From the NCBI RefSeq assembly GCF_028888695.1, contig NZ_PNFF01000001.1, positions 1,993,501 to 2,057,500 of the forward strand: a DNA stretch of 64,000 nt, given 5' to 3'. This document shows, piece by piece, positions 39,992 through 51,242 of the stretch. This DNA is from Bacillus methanolicus (lineage in GTDB: Bacteria > Bacillota > Bacilli > Bacillales > Cytobacillaceae). How positions within the stretch are numbered: position 1 is the first letter of the stretch; each line of letters opens with the position of its first letter. Below the pieces are notes generated by a model, which ran no database searches, had not been told where the DNA came from, and was given only the letters and a program-made list of their open reading frames with translations. The translations under genes were made by a program, and so were the position numbers.

Positions 39992-42187
39992 TTAGTTCAT
40001 AATCCTTCTAACTGCATAAATATCAGGAATTTGTTTAATGCGATCTACTACCTTTTGAAGGTGGCTGACATTATGAATAGCAATGGACATAATAATCGTC
40101 GCAACTTTATTTCGATCTGATTTTCCGGAAACTGCAGAAATGTTTGTTTTTGTTTCATTCACAGCCTGAAGAACCTCATTTAACAGCCCTCTCCGGTCAT
40201 ATCCGCTTATTTCGATATCCACATTATATTCTTTCCGATCATTGAGTCCTGTTTCCCATTCAACCGGAATAAGCCTCTCCTTTGCATCACCCGTATTAAT
40301 ATTCGGACAATCAGACCGGTGGACAGAAACTCCTCTTCCTTTCGTAATAAAGCCGACAATTTCATCTCCCGGAACCGGATTACAGCATCGTGAAAGCCGA
40401 ATTAATAGATTGTCAATACCTGATACGCGAACACCAGATTCCCGTTTTTTGACAGATGGAAAAGATTTTAGTTCATTAACCGCATGAGAAATAGTTGTTA
40501 CCTGTTCTAGATCACGCTTCTTCCGCCATTTTTCCGTTAATCGATTCGCAACTTGAAGAGCGGTAATACCGTTGTACCCTACTGCTGCATACATATCCTC
40601 TTCATTGGCAAAATTAAATTTTTCTGTAACTCGCATAATATTTTCGGCGGTCATAATTTCTTTTATATCGAAATCCATGTTCCGGATTTCCTTCTCAACC
40701 ATTTCTCTTCCTTTTTCAACATTTTCTTCTTTTCGCTGCTTTTTAAAGAACTGGCGGATTTTATTTTTTGCCTGTGACGTTTGGGCGAGTTTCAGCCAGT
40801 CCTGGCTCGGTCCATAGGAATGTTTGGAAGTTAAAATTTCAACAATATCTCCCGTTTGCAATTTATAATCAAGTGTAACCATTTTCCCGTTTACTTTAGC
40901 GCCGATTGTCTTATTTCCAATTTCAGAGTGAATTCTGTAGGCAAAATCAATCGGTACGGAACCGGCAGGCAGTTCAATGACATCACCCTTCGGTGTAAAC
41001 ACGAAGACCATATCTGAAAACAAATCAATTTTTAATGATTCCATAAATTCTTCTGCGTTCGCAGTATCATTTTGAAATTCGAGAATTTCACGGAACCATG
41101 TAAGCTTTTCTTCAAAGGAAGAATTCTCGTTTACTGATTTCCCCTCTTTATAAGCCCAGTGAGCAGCAATTCCGTATTCGGCTATACGGTGCATTTCAAA
41201 CGTGCGGATTTGGACTTCCAGAGGGTCCCCTTTTGGGCCAATCACTGTCGTATGAAGTGATTGGTACATATTCGGTTTCGGCATTGCAATATAATCTTTA
41301 AACCGCCCCGGCATTGGCTTCCAGCACGTATGAATGATGCCAAGAACAGCATAACAGTCTTTTATGCTGTTTACGACAATTCTGACAGCAAGAAGATCGT
41401 AAATTTCATTAAACTGTTTATTCTGAAGAGCCATCTTTCGATAGATACTATAAATATGCTTTGGCCGGCCGGAAATTTCCGCTTTAATGGAAACTTCATT
41501 AAGCCTGTTTCGGACCTCTTCAATCACTTCATCAAGATATTGCTCCCGCTCTGCCCGCTTTTTCTTCATTAAATTGACAATTCGATAATATTGCTGAGGA
41601 TTTAAATATCTTAATGCCGTATCTTCGAGTTCCCATTTTATCTTTGAAATTCCAAGACGATGTGCGAGCGGAGCAAAAATTTCGAGCGTTTCATTCGAAA
41701 TACGTCTCTGCTTTTCAAGAGGCAAATGCTTAAGTGTCCTCATATTATGAAGGCGGTCGGCAAGTTTAATTAATATGACGCGAATATCCTGAGCCATCGC
41801 TACAAACATTTTTCGGTGGTTTTCAGCTTGCTGCTCTTCGTGCGATTTATATTTTATTTTTCCGAGCTTTGTTACACCATCGACAAGCATGGCCACTTCA
41901 TCGTTAAAAGCTTCTCTCATTTCCTCTAACGTTACATCTGTATCTTCGACAACATCGTGAAGAAAGCCGGCGGCAACCGTAATCGGATCCATCTCCAAGT
42001 CAGCAAGAATCCCCGCCACTTGGATCGGATGGATAATGTAAGGTTCTCCGGATTTCCTGTATTGGTCTGAATGAGCAGCTTTGGCAAACTCGTAAGCCTT
42101 TTTTACCAGGTTCACATGCTCTTCATTTAAATATTTTCGAGTGCAGTCGATGACTTGTTCGGCGGTTAACACTTGATCATTCGCCAT
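39992..42187 (-). CDS. relA: Bifunctional (p)ppGpp synthetase/hydrolase RelA
   Basis: A long Rel enzyme of 731 residues. The HD hydrolase domain holds [12 protein letters not shown] and [13 protein letters not shown] (HD pair near residue 77); the synthetase domain has [12 protein letters not shown] and DLLAVRIVV, and [14 protein letters not shown]. The hydrolase is intact, so the protein both makes and degrades the alarmone. A TGS domain ([15 protein letters not shown]), a conserved-cysteine region with [10 protein letters not shown], and a C-terminal ACT domain follow. The ATG at 42187 has AAGGTGA upstream. dtd follows within the operon. Confidence 0.96.
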   Translation of the reverse strand: MANDQVLTAEQVIDCTRKYLNEEHVNLVKKAYEFAKAAHSDQYRKSGEPYIIHPIQVAGILADLEMDPITVAAGFLHDVVEDTDVTLEEMREAFNDEVAMLVDGVTKLGKIKYKSHEEQQAENHRKMFVAMAQDIRVILIKLADRLHNMRTLKHLPLEKQRRISNETLEIFAPLAHRLGISKIKWELEDTALRYLNPQQYYRIVNLMKKKRAEREQYLDEVIEEVRNRLNEVSIKAEISGRPKHIYSIYRKMALQNKQFNEIYDLLAVRIVVNSIKDCYAVLGIIHTCWKPMPGRFKDYIAMPKPNMYQSLHTTVIGPKGDPLEVQIRTFEMHRIAEYGIAAHWAYKEGKSVNENSSFEEKLTWFREILEFQNDTANAEEFMESLKIDLFSDMVFVFTPKGDVIELPAGSVPIDFAYRIHSEIGNKTIGAKVNGKMVTLDYKLQTGDIVEILTSKHSYGPSQDWLKLAQTSQAKNKIRQFFKKQRKEENVEKGREMVEKEIRNMDFDIKEIMTAENIMRVTEKFNFANEEDMYAAVGYNGITALQVANRLTEKWRKKRDLEQVTTISHAVNELKSFPSVKKRESGVRVSGIDNLLIRLSRCCNPVPGDEIVGFITKGRGVSVHRSDCPNINTGDAKERLIPVEWETGLNDRKEYNVDIEISGYDRRGLLNEVLQAVNETKTNISAVSGKSDRNKVATIIMSIAIHNVSHLQKVVDRIKQIPDIYAVRRIMN

Positions 42188-42283
42188 GGAATCACCTTTG
42201 TTTTCTTTCATGTATTTTAAATGCTCAAAGCTTTAAATTAAATTGTTACAATCATCATTCCGCTTATCTTGTGATTGTTTACT

Positions 42284-42312
42284 ATTATCGAAAAAAAATC
42301 GAGAGATGTAAA
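42284..42312 (-). promoter_or_regulatory. Probable sigma-A promoter of relA
   Basis: TTTACA (42307-42312) and GATAAT (42284-42289) are spaced by 17 bp on the minus strand, predicting a leader of about 90 nt before relA. Confidence 0.6.
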
Positions 42313-42393
42313 GTGAAGAATGCTTTTTTTTTTGTGTAAAAATAAAAATTTGTCGAAAACTGTCATTTCGAATAAATTTTCAAACAGCTTCAT

Positions 42394-42425
42394 GTAAAAA
42401 GAGCACTACAAATCGAGTGCTCTCT
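42394..42425 (-). terminator. Terminator of apt
   Basis: GAGCACT (42401-42407) and AGTGCTC (42416-42422) form a perfect stem, then TTTTTAC on the minus strand. Confidence 0.85.
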
Positions 42426-42431
42426 TCATCA

Positions 42432-42944
42432 TTAATACTGCATTAAAGTTAAAATATCATAGCCTTCAAGCTTTCTGCGTCCTTCCAAGTAAGTCAGCTC
42501 AATTAAAAATGCTATTCCGGCCACAACTCCCCCGAGCTTTTCTACTAATTTAACAGTCGCTTCAATTGTGCCGCCAGTCGCAAGCAAGTCATCTGTAATT
42601 AAGACTCGCTGACCGGGCTTGATTGCATCTTTATGAATTGTTAATACGTCTTCTCCATATTCAAGACCATATTTGACTTTTATTGTTTCACGAGGAAGTT
42701 TTCCATCCTTGCGGACAGGCGCAAAACCGACTCCCAATGAATATGCGACAGGGCAGCCGATAATAAAGCCTCTTGCTTCAGGACCTACGACAATATCTAT
42801 ATTCTTTTCCCGCGCATATTCAACAATCTGGTCTGTTGCATATTTATATGCAGCACCATTATCCATCAATGTAGTAATATCTTTAAATTGAATGCCAGGC
42901 TTTGGCCAATCAGGAACAATCGTAACGTATTGTTTTAAATCCAT
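42432..42944 (-). CDS. apt: Adenine phosphoribosyltransferase
   Basis: Salvages adenine to AMP. The 170-residue protein begins [18 protein letters not shown], carries the PEARGFI segment near residue 58, and has the PRPP-binding loop [13 protein letters not shown] near residue 117. Its first codons overlap the end of recJ by ten bases, with the ribosome site GAGG inside recJ. The recJ-apt-relA order is typical of Bacillus, though a terminator and a relA promoter separate relA here. Confidence 0.96.
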   Translation of the reverse strand: MDLKQYVTIVPDWPKPGIQFKDITTLMDNGAAYKYATDQIVEYAREKNIDIVVGPEARGFIIGCPVAYSLGVGFAPVRKDGKLPRETIKVKYGLEYGEDVLTIHKDAIKPGQRVLITDDLLATGGTIEATVKLVEKLGGVVAGIAFLIELTYLEGRRKLEGYDILTLMQY

Positions 42945-45301
42945 TCTTTCATTGCCTCCTCATTTTTCACCGACTCTTGGAAGACCTTGTCGAACCAGCT
43001 TTTTAACTGCTGAAACGAAGAATATAACAAATCATTTTCCAGAGTATATTGTGCCAGCTTATTTTGATAAGTTTTTGAATCTGTTAGATCGCGTTTGTTA
43101 ATATTTTTTTCTAGTGTAATGAAACCATTGTTTATTGTAACAAAATTCAATTCAAAAAACACCTGAGACATAAATTCAATTGTTTCTTTCGTCCAGCCTC
43201 TGTATTTGGCAAGTTCATCCCCATGGCGTTTAAGATCAAACGTTCCTTTTTTTGCTAAAAAAGCATAGAACCACTTGAAATGGTCCCTCGTCGGCATGGT
43301 ACTAAAAAAGTCACTGTCTTCTTTATAGAATTGGGCGAATATTCGGGCAGGCTTTTTGCCAGCTAAAAGACTTTCCAATATTTCCCTGGATGGCGGCAGA
43401 TCAGCCAAGACGAGATTTAAACCGTCAATATCCATCTTTACAGCTTCTTCACATGAAGTTATCAGATGGATTTCATCATCCAGCACCCCTTTAAATTTTG
43501 GCACATTCTCTTTGTTAAAAACGACCCACTTTCGATTTTCCCGCGGAACAAACTCTGTTATTTTATCAAAGCGCTTAAGACCGCGAAAATCAAAGAGCTG
43601 CCACGATTGAACAGCTAAATCTTGAAGATAAACTTGCGGTTTGCGGATATTGTTCCACTCATTAATGGCCAATTCTCCAATTACCGATAATTTTGAAAAA
43701 GGGGAAATATGTTCATATAAATGCCCCATCCCAAAACCGACGCCATCAAGCGATGCTCCATCATTTTCAATAGTTATTTTCAGATGGCTTTGATCGGAGC
43801 CGATTTTTCGAATGGCTGCAATATTGGCATTTTCTATCAGCACTTTCGGTTTTGGATTATCCACGCCGTAAGGAGCAAGCATTTGCAATTGCTCGATCGC
43901 GGTTAAACTAATATCGCTTAATTCAATTTTTCCATCCAAATTGGTTTTCCGGATAAAATCTTCTTCTGTCAACTGTTCTTTTGCCAATGCATTAAGCCTG
44001 AAACGAAGCTCATCCACATCTTCGAGATGTAAAGTCATCCCTGCTGCCATTGGATGACCTCCAAAATGCGGCAAAATATCTCTGCATGCAGAAAGGTTTT
44101 TAAACAAATCAAAACCGTCTATACTTCTTGCAGAACCTTTTGCCAACCCTTTTTCAGTGTCAAAACTAAAAACAATCACGGGTCTGTAAAACTTCTCCAC
44201 CAGTCTTGAAGCAACAATTCCAATCACTCCGGAATTCCAGCCTTCTTTTCCAATAACAAGAACTTGATATTCTTCAGGCGGATAAAAGCTTTCAACTTCT
44301 TTTACGGCTTCTTCTGTAATCTCATTCACAAGCTCTTGCCGTTCCTTATTTAACAGGTCGATTTTTTCAGCAAGCATTTCAGCTTTACGCTGATCTTCTG
44401 TTAATAATAAATCGACGGCCGATTCTGCGCTCTCGAGCCTTCCGGCGGCATTAAGCCGCGGAGCAATGACAAAGCCGATCGTTTCTTCATCAATCAATTC
44501 CGGTTCGATGCCGCTTAATTTGAGCAACCTTTGAAGGCCGATGTTTTTCGTTGCTTTCAATTGTTGAATTCCTTTATGGGCGATCAGGCGGTTTTCTCCT
44601 TTAAGAGAAACTAGATCTGCAATCGTTCCGATTGCTGCAATTTCAAGAAGGTGTTCCGGCACATTTCCATAAAGTGCGTGGGCAAGCTTAAAAGCTACTC
44701 CTACACCCGCTAATTCACGAAATGGATATGTACTGTCTTCCCGTTTCGGATGAATAATCGCCAAAGCTTTGGGAAGAACGGGTCCTGGTTCGTGATGATC
44801 AGTAATGATTAAATCGATGCCAAGGTCACTGGCAACGTCAGCTTCGTGAAGGGCCGAAATACCTGTGTCAACCGTTATTATAAGCTTAAACCCTCTTTTT
44901 GCTGCCAGCCTGAAAGCCGCTTCATTTGGACCATATCCTTCAGTAAAGCGGTTTGGTATATAATATTCAACATTTGCCCCCAAATCTCTTAATGTCATCA
45001 TCATAACGGAGGTGCTGCTGACTCCATCAGCATCATAGTCGCCGTATACTAATATCGGCTCTTGCCTTTCGATCGCGAGGCGAATCCTTTCAACAGCTTT
45101 ATCCATATCCTTTAATAAATAAGGATCATGAAAAGACTGATCTTTTGGAAAAAGAAAATACCGTGCACTTTCCACGGTATCGATTCCGCGATTAACAAGC
45201 AACGATGCTACCAGGGGAGTAATGTTTAAATCTTGTACTAACTTTTCTGCTTTCTGCCGGTCAGATTGTCGGACAACCCACCTTGTTTTTGACTTTAACA
45301 T
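42935..45301 (-). CDS. recJ: Single-stranded-DNA-specific exonuclease RecJ
   Basis: A 5'-3' exonuclease for recombination and mismatch repair. The 788-residue protein has the DHH-family motifs [11 protein letters not shown] near residue 84, TVDTGISA, and the DHH triad in ITDHHEPGP, followed by the DHHA1 domain with [13 protein letters not shown]. An OB-fold and a long C-terminal domain typical of Firmicute RecJ complete it. The ATG at 45301 lies after AAGGGGTG. Its end overlaps the start of apt. Confidence 0.95.
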   Translation of the reverse strand: MLKSKTRWVVRQSDRQKAEKLVQDLNITPLVASLLVNRGIDTVESARYFLFPKDQSFHDPYLLKDMDKAVERIRLAIERQEPILVYGDYDADGVSSTSVMMMTLRDLGANVEYYIPNRFTEGYGPNEAAFRLAAKRGFKLIITVDTGISALHEADVASDLGIDLIITDHHEPGPVLPKALAIIHPKREDSTYPFRELAGVGVAFKLAHALYGNVPEHLLEIAAIGTIADLVSLKGENRLIAHKGIQQLKATKNIGLQRLLKLSGIEPELIDEETIGFVIAPRLNAAGRLESAESAVDLLLTEDQRKAEMLAEKIDLLNKERQELVNEITEEAVKEVESFYPPEEYQVLVIGKEGWNSGVIGIVASRLVEKFYRPVIVFSFDTEKGLAKGSARSIDGFDLFKNLSACRDILPHFGGHPMAAGMTLHLEDVDELRFRLNALAKEQLTEEDFIRKTNLDGKIELSDISLTAIEQLQMLAPYGVDNPKPKVLIENANIAAIRKIGSDQSHLKITIENDGASLDGVGFGMGHLYEHISPFSKLSVIGELAINEWNNIRKPQVYLQDLAVQSWQLFDFRGLKRFDKITEFVPRENRKWVVFNKENVPKFKGVLDDEIHLITSCEEAVKMDIDGLNLVLADLPPSREILESLLAGKKPARIFAQFYKEDSDFFSTMPTRDHFKWFYAFLAKKGTFDLKRHGDELAKYRGWTKETIEFMSQVFFELNFVTINNGFITLEKNINKRDLTDSKTYQNKLAQYTLENDLLYSSFQQLKSWFDKVFQESVKNEEAMKEWI

Positions 45302-45399
45302 ACGTTCACCCCTTAGCTTTTCTATTATACAAAAGGGGGCAGACAGATTCAACGAAAAGCTGAAGCGGCTCCATCAAGGTGAATCGAAATGCGAATAAG

Positions 45400-45426
45400 T
45401 AAAACCGGGCGGTCCCGGTTTTTTGT
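45400..45426. terminator. Bidirectional terminator between recJ and the cation-efflux gene
   Basis: AACCGGG (45403-45409) and CCCGGTT (45414-45420) form a 7-bp stem with loop CGGT. T's follow on the plus side and TTTTAC on the minus side. Confidence 0.75.
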
Positions 45427-45449
45427 TTGGTTAGTCCTTAAAATGTGTT

Positions 45450-45578
45450 CGACGGCTCATATTTTGGATTAAAGGCTCAAATGCGTAAACGACGGCTCAT
45501 TTATCATAATTAAGGCTCCTATTTAAAAACGACGACTCAGATTTCAAAATAAAGGCTCATTTACACAAGCGACGGCTA
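45450..45578. repeat. Degenerate 40-bp intergenic tandem repeat
   Basis: CGACGGCTC or a close variant recurs at 45450, 45490, 45530 and 45570, exactly every 40 bp. A second GGCTC follows about 25 bp into the first three units (AAAGGCTCA-type), so each unit has two related halves. The intervening bases are A+T-rich and diverged. Nothing else is seen between 45427 and 45616. Confidence 0.75.
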
Positions 45579-45616
45579 CTAAATTCCTTGATCATGTTTC
45601 AAAGCGAGTAAATCCA

Positions 45617-46561
45617 TCATCTTTCAGCTAAGAACTCTCTATTTTCGATAGCTCTATTTTCTTCGTCATTATCTGCATTGTATGGATTAATATGAACCAG
45701 CACATTGTGGACATTGGCAACTTCCAGAAGCTTTTTCTTTACTCTCTTGCCGACCCGATGGCCTTCTTCAACGGTCATTTGCGGGTCAACTGATATTTTT
45801 AAATCAATAATGACGTAGTGGCCATGCTCTCTCGCAAGTAAAGTGTCAATTTTTTTCACTTCAGGCACGTTTTCAACTATTTCTCGAAGTTCCTTGGTAT
45901 CCTCGTCGTGCAAAACATGGTCAAGTGTGTTATGAATGGATTCTTTCCCAAGATCCCATGCCATTTTTAGTACCATAATTGATACAATGACTCCTACGAA
46001 AGGATCGGCGTAAACAAGCCATTCAATCCCTAGCTTTCCGCCGATGATCGCGGCCCCAATGCCAATAAGAGCAGCAATGGAAGAATACACATCAGACCTG
46101 TGCTCATACGCGTTGACTATCAGTGCATCACTATTTAATTTCTTTCCTAAATTGTATTTATAGCGAAACATCCACTCCTTTATGATGATAGAAATAATCA
46201 CTGCTACCACAGCGATCATTTTGGGCGATTCGATCGGTTCAAAAAATGCTTCAACCGAACTTTTACCTATTTCAATTCCAACTAGAAGGAGAAATATGGC
46301 AACGATGATCGCTGCAACCGATTCCGCTTTCCCATGACCATATGGGTGATCTTCATCAGGCGGCCTTTTTGCAGCCCGCAATCCGACATACACAGCTAAC
46401 GAACCGGCTATGTCAGAAGCTGAATGCACCGCATCCGCAATGAGAGCTTTACTGTTGGCATAAATTCCTATCACATACTTTAAAATAGCCAGAATAATGT
46501 TTCCTGCAATCCCAACTATCGCTGCAAACTCAGCTTTTTTAAATCGTTCATGATTATTCAA
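45617..46561 (-). CDS. Cation diffusion facilitator family transporter
   Basis: A divalent metal or proton antiporter of about 314 residues. There are six hydrophobic spans; the metal-site motif HSASDIAGS (TM2) pairs with HRSDVYSS (TM5), a histidine-aspartate set usual for zinc, cadmium or iron transport. DHPYGHGKAE lies in the first cytoplasmic loop, and the C-terminal cytoplasmic domain has HGHYVIIDLKISVDP. The start is uncertain: two TTG codons (46567 and 46561) follow GGAAGG, and the second fits the family N-terminus ERFKKAEF. The metal cannot be told from sequence. Confidence 0.9.
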   Translation of the reverse strand: MNNHERFKKAEFAAIVGIAGNIILAILKYVIGIYANSKALIADAVHSASDIAGSLAVYVGLRAAKRPPDEDHPYGHGKAESVAAIIVAIFLLLVGIEIGKSSVEAFFEPIESPKMIAVVAVIISIIIKEWMFRYKYNLGKKLNSDALIVNAYEHRSDVYSSIAALIGIGAAIIGGKLGIEWLVYADPFVGVIVSIMVLKMAWDLGKESIHNTLDHVLHDEDTKELREIVENVPEVKKIDTLLAREHGHYVIIDLKISVDPQMTVEEGHRVGKRVKKKLLEVANVHNVLVHINPYNADNDEENRAIENREFLAER

Positions 46562-46743
46562 TTGCAAACTTCCTTCCCATCTTGATGTTGATCCTATTTT
46601 GTCCAGAAAAGCGATAAGAAGTTCATTACTTATATAAAAAATCGCAAGAGCCTTGTCAGAAGCTGGTGCTGGATCGTTTGCATCGATCAAAAAGATCAAT
46701 TTTTGAAGCAAACAAAAAAACAAACCGCGGTAAATACCGCAGT

Positions 46744-49011
46744 TTAAACTTGAGGTTCATCTGAAAATTTTCTTTTTTCTTTGTAAGTGATAATGACACC
46801 TTTTTTCTTTAGCTCTTTATGTTTCCATTCAACCCATAATTGTGCGGCAATAAATATCGATGAATAAGTTCCTACCACAAGACCAATGACTAATGCGATC
46901 GAAAACGGCCGGATCGATTCGCTTCCGAAAATCCAAAGGGCAACAACTGTGAGAATGACCATCAGCACAGTATTAATGGAACGCCCAAGAGTTTGCCGGA
47001 TACTTGTATTCACGACATTTACTATTTCTTCATACGATTTTATCCGCTTCCTCTTTTGCATATTCTCGCGCATCCGGTCAAATGTTACGATCGTATCATT
47101 GATTGCATAACCAACAATCGTTAAAAGAGCCGCAATAAATGTAATGTCTACTTCCAAACGCGTAATGCTGAAAAACGGAATGACAAAGAATGCAGCGTAT
47201 AATAACGCAATAACTGCCCAAACTGCCATCGGAAGCTCAAATCGAAACGTTACAAACACAATAAGCCCTAAAGAGGAAAGCAATAACGCGATGAGAGCAT
47301 TTTTGGCAAGCTCCTTACCGACTGTCGGCGTAACCGTGCTGACAGTTGTATCTGCATCCAACGTTTTATCAAAATGCGTTTTTAATTCTGCAATTTCTTC
47401 TTTGGATAAAACTCCCTTAAAACGTGCAACACCAATATTTTTATCTTCACCTGATATCACAATATCATCTGTTTTCAAGTTTAATTTTCCAAGCTCTTCT
47501 GAAACCTTTACAGTTGTCAAAGGTTCTTTTGAAAGAATTTCCACACGGGTGCCGCTTGTAAAATCAATACTGAGATTCAATCCTAATACAGAGAGGACAA
47601 TGATCCCTGCTACTAACAGAATTCCGGACACGGCAAAGAATTTTCTTCGATATTTGACAAAGTCGAATCTGTCAAACTTTGTCGGCAAGTCAAGAGTATC
47701 AAAATTCTCTGAGATATCTTTAATCTCACTCTTTTTGACGCCAAACCAGCCGGGTTTATTATTGAAAAGCCCGCTGTTCACCCATAAACCGAGGAGCCAT
47801 CTTGACAAGTATACATTTGTAATAAAACTAATTAAAATACTGATAATTAAACTTGTCGCAAATCCTTTTACAGAGCTTGTTCCATAGAAGAATAAGACCA
47901 CTCCGGCTAAAAGTGTTGTAAGGTTCGCGTCCGTCACAGTTGAGAATGAGTTTTGGTTTCCTGCTTTAAACGCTGATTTGATCGACCTTCCAACCTTTAT
48001 TTCTTCTCTTATGCGCTCATATGTAATGATATTGGCATCGACAGCCATCCCGACACCTAGGATCAACGCAGCGATACCCGGCAGAGTTAAAACAACATTC
48101 ATCCAGTCGAATATTAAAAGAGTCAAGTAAGTAAATACAGTTAATGTGATCGCGGCGATAAATCCTGGAAAACGATAATAGAAAATCATAAACAAGTAAA
48201 CTGCCAGAACTCCAATAATACCGGCAATGACCGTTTTTTCCATTGCCTGTTCCCCAAATTGTGCACCGACTGAGGTCGAATAAATCTCATCAAGCTTCAC
48301 AGGGAGAGCTCCTGCGTTTAACAGGGATGCCAGTGTTTTCGCTTCTTCAATTGTAAAATCTCCGACAATCGAAACAGTATCTTGGTTAAATACTTGGTCT
48401 ACACGCGGTGCAGATAAAAATTTCGGATCTTCTTTCACCGCTTCCGCTTTGAAAGAATCATTTCCTTCCTCAAAGTCAAGCCAGATGACGAGAAGATTGT
48501 TCCCCGGACCCATGTTTACTATTTTTTCTGTTACTTCCTTAAATTTTTCGGCGCTTTTCAGTTTCAAGGAAACGCTTGGTCTTCCCTGTTCATCAAATGT
48601 TTGCTTTGCTCCGCCCTCAGCGAGGTCAGTACCGTCCATCAACTTTTTATCATTCACATCACGAAATGAAAGGTTCGCTTCTGTCGCCAGAATTTCACGG
48701 GCTTTATTTTGGTCCTTTACCCCGGCAAGCTGAACGCGGATTCGATTTTTCCCTTCGATTTGAATATTCGGCTCGCTGACGCCAAGCACGTTTACACGTT
48801 TATCTAACGCTTCAGCCGTACTTGCAAGAACTTTTTCATTAATTTTTTGTCCTTTTTCAGCCGGACTTACTTCATATAAAATTTCAAATCCACCTTGAAG
48901 ATCAAGACCGAGTTTAATATTATCCAATATGTTTTTTGTCGTTGCTCCCATTACAGTACCAAATACGACAATAAAGATAAGAAAAGCAACGACGCGACCT
49001 TTTTTTACCAT
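46744..49011 (-). CDS. secDF: Fused protein translocase subunits SecD-SecF
   Basis: Assists Sec-dependent export using the proton gradient. SecD and SecF are fused in one 755-residue protein, as in B. subtilis. The SecD half starts with a transmembrane helix and has LGLDLQGGFEILYEV near residue 38, then five spans with LGVGMAVDANIITYERIREE near 345. The SecF half begins near residue 450 with LNLSIDFTSGTRVEI and ends with TIVGYAINDTIVTFDRMREN. The ATG at 49011 follows AAGGAGG by 11 bases. Both proton-path aspartates (DAN, NDT) are kept. Confidence 0.95.
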   Translation of the reverse strand: MVKKGRVVAFLIFIVVFGTVMGATTKNILDNIKLGLDLQGGFEILYEVSPAEKGQKINEKVLASTAEALDKRVNVLGVSEPNIQIEGKNRIRVQLAGVKDQNKAREILATEANLSFRDVNDKKLMDGTDLAEGGAKQTFDEQGRPSVSLKLKSAEKFKEVTEKIVNMGPGNNLLVIWLDFEEGNDSFKAEAVKEDPKFLSAPRVDQVFNQDTVSIVGDFTIEEAKTLASLLNAGALPVKLDEIYSTSVGAQFGEQAMEKTVIAGIIGVLAVYLFMIFYYRFPGFIAAITLTVFTYLTLLIFDWMNVVLTLPGIAALILGVGMAVDANIITYERIREEIKVGRSIKSAFKAGNQNSFSTVTDANLTTLLAGVVLFFYGTSSVKGFATSLIISILISFITNVYLSRWLLGLWVNSGLFNNKPGWFGVKKSEIKDISENFDTLDLPTKFDRFDFVKYRRKFFAVSGILLVAGIIVLSVLGLNLSIDFTSGTRVEILSKEPLTTVKVSEELGKLNLKTDDIVISGEDKNIGVARFKGVLSKEEIAELKTHFDKTLDADTTVSTVTPTVGKELAKNALIALLLSSLGLIVFVTFRFELPMAVWAVIALLYAAFFVIPFFSITRLEVDITFIAALLTIVGYAINDTIVTFDRMRENMQKRKRIKSYEEIVNVVNTSIRQTLGRSINTVLMVILTVVALWIFGSESIRPFSIALVIGLVVGTYSSIFIAAQLWVEWKHKELKKKGVIITYKEKRKFSDEPQV

Positions 49012-49192
49012 TATGTATAAATCCTCCTTAATTATAAGCCGCCAAAAGACAATGTATAGACCTTCACCAATGGATAGGCCAAACATTTCAGTTATAAAGC
49101 GAAAAAAATTTGTTAAATGTTTAACAAAGTTAACGTTTTTATTATGAAACAGAATAGGAATGCTGTCAATTTATCTCATTTAATCAGTAATT

Positions 49193-49489
49193 TTATTTCA
49201 GCAGTTCTTTTCTAGCTTCTTCATCATCCAAATCAAAATCAGCCATCATAAAAGCTTCAACAGTGGCAAAGTTCATAAATTCGTTCACCTGAACAGACAA
49301 GATTTCCTGGACAATTTGATAGAGATGAGGTTCTTTTTTCATTTTTTTCCATTTCTTTTTTATCAAAAACTCCCATAATTCCTGTTCAGTAATTTTTTCA
49401 TAACCGAGCATTCGAAATTCGTTCAATTTGCTTTCCAATGCAGGTTTTACTAAGGTGCGAAAACGATCATATTCATGGCCGACTTCCAT
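49193..49489 (-). CDS. comN: Post-transcriptional competence regulator ComN
   Basis: A 98-residue protein of the ComN (YrzD) family. In B. subtilis ComN promotes comE mRNA accumulation and localizes to poles and septa through DivIVA. The sequence is mainly helical: KPALESKLNEFRMLGYEKIT, ELWEFLIKKKWKK, and an acidic tail DFDLDDEEARKELL. The ATG at 49489 follows GAGGAGG by nine bases and gives the usual length. It lies between secDF and the divergent spoVB, as in B. subtilis. Confidence 0.88.
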   Translation of the reverse strand: MEVGHEYDRFRTLVKPALESKLNEFRMLGYEKITEQELWEFLIKKKWKKMKKEPHLYQIVQEILSVQVNEFMNFATVEAFMMADFDLDDEEARKELLK

Positions 49490-49612
49490 TTTCAGCAGCC
49501 TCCTCACGAATTCTTTTTCTAAAGTTGCCCCATCCTTGTCATGCTTTGTCCACTTATCTGCATATATTTAATTGTATATGATTACACGTATTTTGAGAAG
49601 GCAGGGAAAAGG

Positions 49613-51175
49613 ATGTCTAAGTTTGTTAAGGGAACGATTATTTTATTATTAGCGGGTCTGGTGACAAGAGTTTTAGGCTTTATCAACCGGATTGTAATTG
49701 CCCGTTTCATCGGCGAAGAAGGAGTTGGACTTTATATGATGGCCTTTCCGACTCTCATGCTCGTCATAGCCATTACGCAACTCGGGCTTCCTGTTGCCAT
49801 ATCAAAAAATGTTGCGGAGGCAGAAGCAAAAGGAGATTTTCAAAAAGTAAAAAGGATTCTCGTTGTCTCACTCGCAACAACTATTTCTTTATCAGTTATA
49901 TTTACTCCATCACTTATCATCCTGGCTCCGTATTTATCTGAAACTCTTTTTACTGATCCGCGGACCCACTATCCTTTGCTGGCAATTGCACCGATTGTTC
50001 CGATCGTTGCTGTTTCTTCCGTAATCCGCGGTTATTTCCAGGGAAGGCAAAATATGAAACCGGCTGCCGTTTCACAAATCCTTGAGCAAATTGTTCGAAT
50101 TACGCTCATTGCAGTGTTGACAAAAACATTTCTACCGTATGGGATTGAATATGCAGCTGCGGCAGCCATGTTTGCGTCTGTTATCGGTGAATTAGTTTCT
50201 CTCATTTTTTTAATGACAACCTTTAAGATAAAAAAAAGATTTCCGCTCAGGAAAAAGTTTTTTTCGTACCTTCAATCTGGAAAACCTGTGTTTTACGAAC
50301 TGATGAATGTTGCACTTCCGACAACTGGAAGCCGGCTAGTCGGCAATATTTCCTGGTTTCTTGAACCTATTGTTGTCACACATAGCCTTGCACTTGCCGG
50401 TGTAGCGGCTGTGGATGCTACAAAACAGTATGGGGCATTGACAGGATATGCATTACCGCTTCTCGTCTTACCATCTTTTATTACATATTCCCTGTCAACC
50501 TCGCTTGTACCGGCAATCAGTGAAGCAAATTCGCAGAATAATATGGGCTTAATTGAATATCGCCTTCAGCAATCTCTTCGATTTTCTCTAGTAACTGGCG
50601 GGCTTGCAGTTGTCGTTCTTTACGTTTTATCGGAAGAACTCATGCAAATTATGTACGGTTCAAAAACCGGTGCTCCGTTTATTAAATTGTTGGCTCCTTT
50701 CTTTCTGTTCTACTATTACCAAGGGCCATTGCAAGCAGTGCTGCAAGCACTCGACCTTGCAAGAGCAGCCTTGATTAACAGTTTAATTGGAAATGTAGTA
50801 AAAATTGGGGTTATTTTCCTTCTTGCAAGCCAGCCGGGATTCGGGATTTACGGTGCCGCTTTAGGAATCGTTGTCGGATTCGTCCTTGTCACAATGCTTC
50901 ACTTTGCAACCGTTTTAAAAACGATTTCATTCACATTCTTCATTCGCGACTATGTTAAAATATTTATTGTCATGGGGATTGCAGGCTGGGGCGGCTTTTG
51001 GCTTATGGAAAACAGATTGCTTGAATCTCCGCTTTTTGTAAAAATAATGGCATCAGCAACCGGGATGACATTTATCTACTTTATTCTTCTGTTATTGTTT
51101 GGATTATTAAAAAGCGATGAAATAAAACGAATCCCATGGATAGGGAAACCTCTTTCCAAACTTTCTTTCAGATAA
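49613..51175 (+). CDS. spoVB: Stage V sporulation protein B
   Basis: A polysaccharide-transport/MOP-superfamily membrane protein needed for spore cortex synthesis, viewed as a lipid II flippase. About 14 hydrophobic spans lie in 520 residues. Marks shared with B. subtilis SpoVB are VIARFIGEEGVGLYMMAFPT near residue 30, RGYFQGRQNM, ALPTTGSRLVGNISWF and FITYSLSTSLVPAISE. The ATG at 49613 was chosen for the family's start (KFVKGTIILLLAGLVTR); the AAGG ribosome site is modest. A terminator follows. Confidence 0.95.
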   Translation: MSKFVKGTIILLLAGLVTRVLGFINRIVIARFIGEEGVGLYMMAFPTLMLVIAITQLGLPVAISKNVAEAEAKGDFQKVKRILVVSLATTISLSVIFTPSLIILAPYLSETLFTDPRTHYPLLAIAPIVPIVAVSSVIRGYFQGRQNMKPAAVSQILEQIVRITLIAVLTKTFLPYGIEYAAAAAMFASVIGELVSLIFLMTTFKIKKRFPLRKKFFSYLQSGKPVFYELMNVALPTTGSRLVGNISWFLEPIVVTHSLALAGVAAVDATKQYGALTGYALPLLVLPSFITYSLSTSLVPAISEANSQNNMGLIEYRLQQSLRFSLVTGGLAVVVLYVLSEELMQIMYGSKTGAPFIKLLAPFFLFYYYQGPLQAVLQALDLARAALINSLIGNVVKIGVIFLLASQPGFGIYGAALGIVVGFVLVTMLHFATVLKTISFTFFIRDYVKIFIVMGIAGWGGFWLMENRLLESPLFVKIMASATGMTFIYFILLLLFGLLKSDEIKRIPWIGKPLSKLSFR

Positions 51176-51180
51176 ATTGT

Positions 51181-51212
51181 AAGCACGCGTGAATCGTTCA
51201 GCGTGCTTTTTA
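51181..51212 (+). terminator. Terminator of spoVB
   Basis: AAGCACGC (51181-51188) and GCGTGCTT (51201-51208) are perfect complements, followed by TTTT. Confidence 0.85.
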
Positions 51213-51242
51213 GGTCGTTTTGCAAAAATAATCAGGTTGATT

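Noticed and set aside
45450-45578. Possible CRISPR array with 40-bp period
   Set aside because: Only about nine bases are conserved per unit and the filler is not spacer-like; no cas genes.
47144-47887. Plus-strand reading frame of 247 codons
   Set aside because: Antisense shadow of secDF with no ribosome site and an unlikely Ser/Thr/Asn-rich composition.
49541-49612. Longer start for spoVB (24 extra residues)
   Set aside because: The extension has no ribosome site and the family begins at the internal ATG at 49613.
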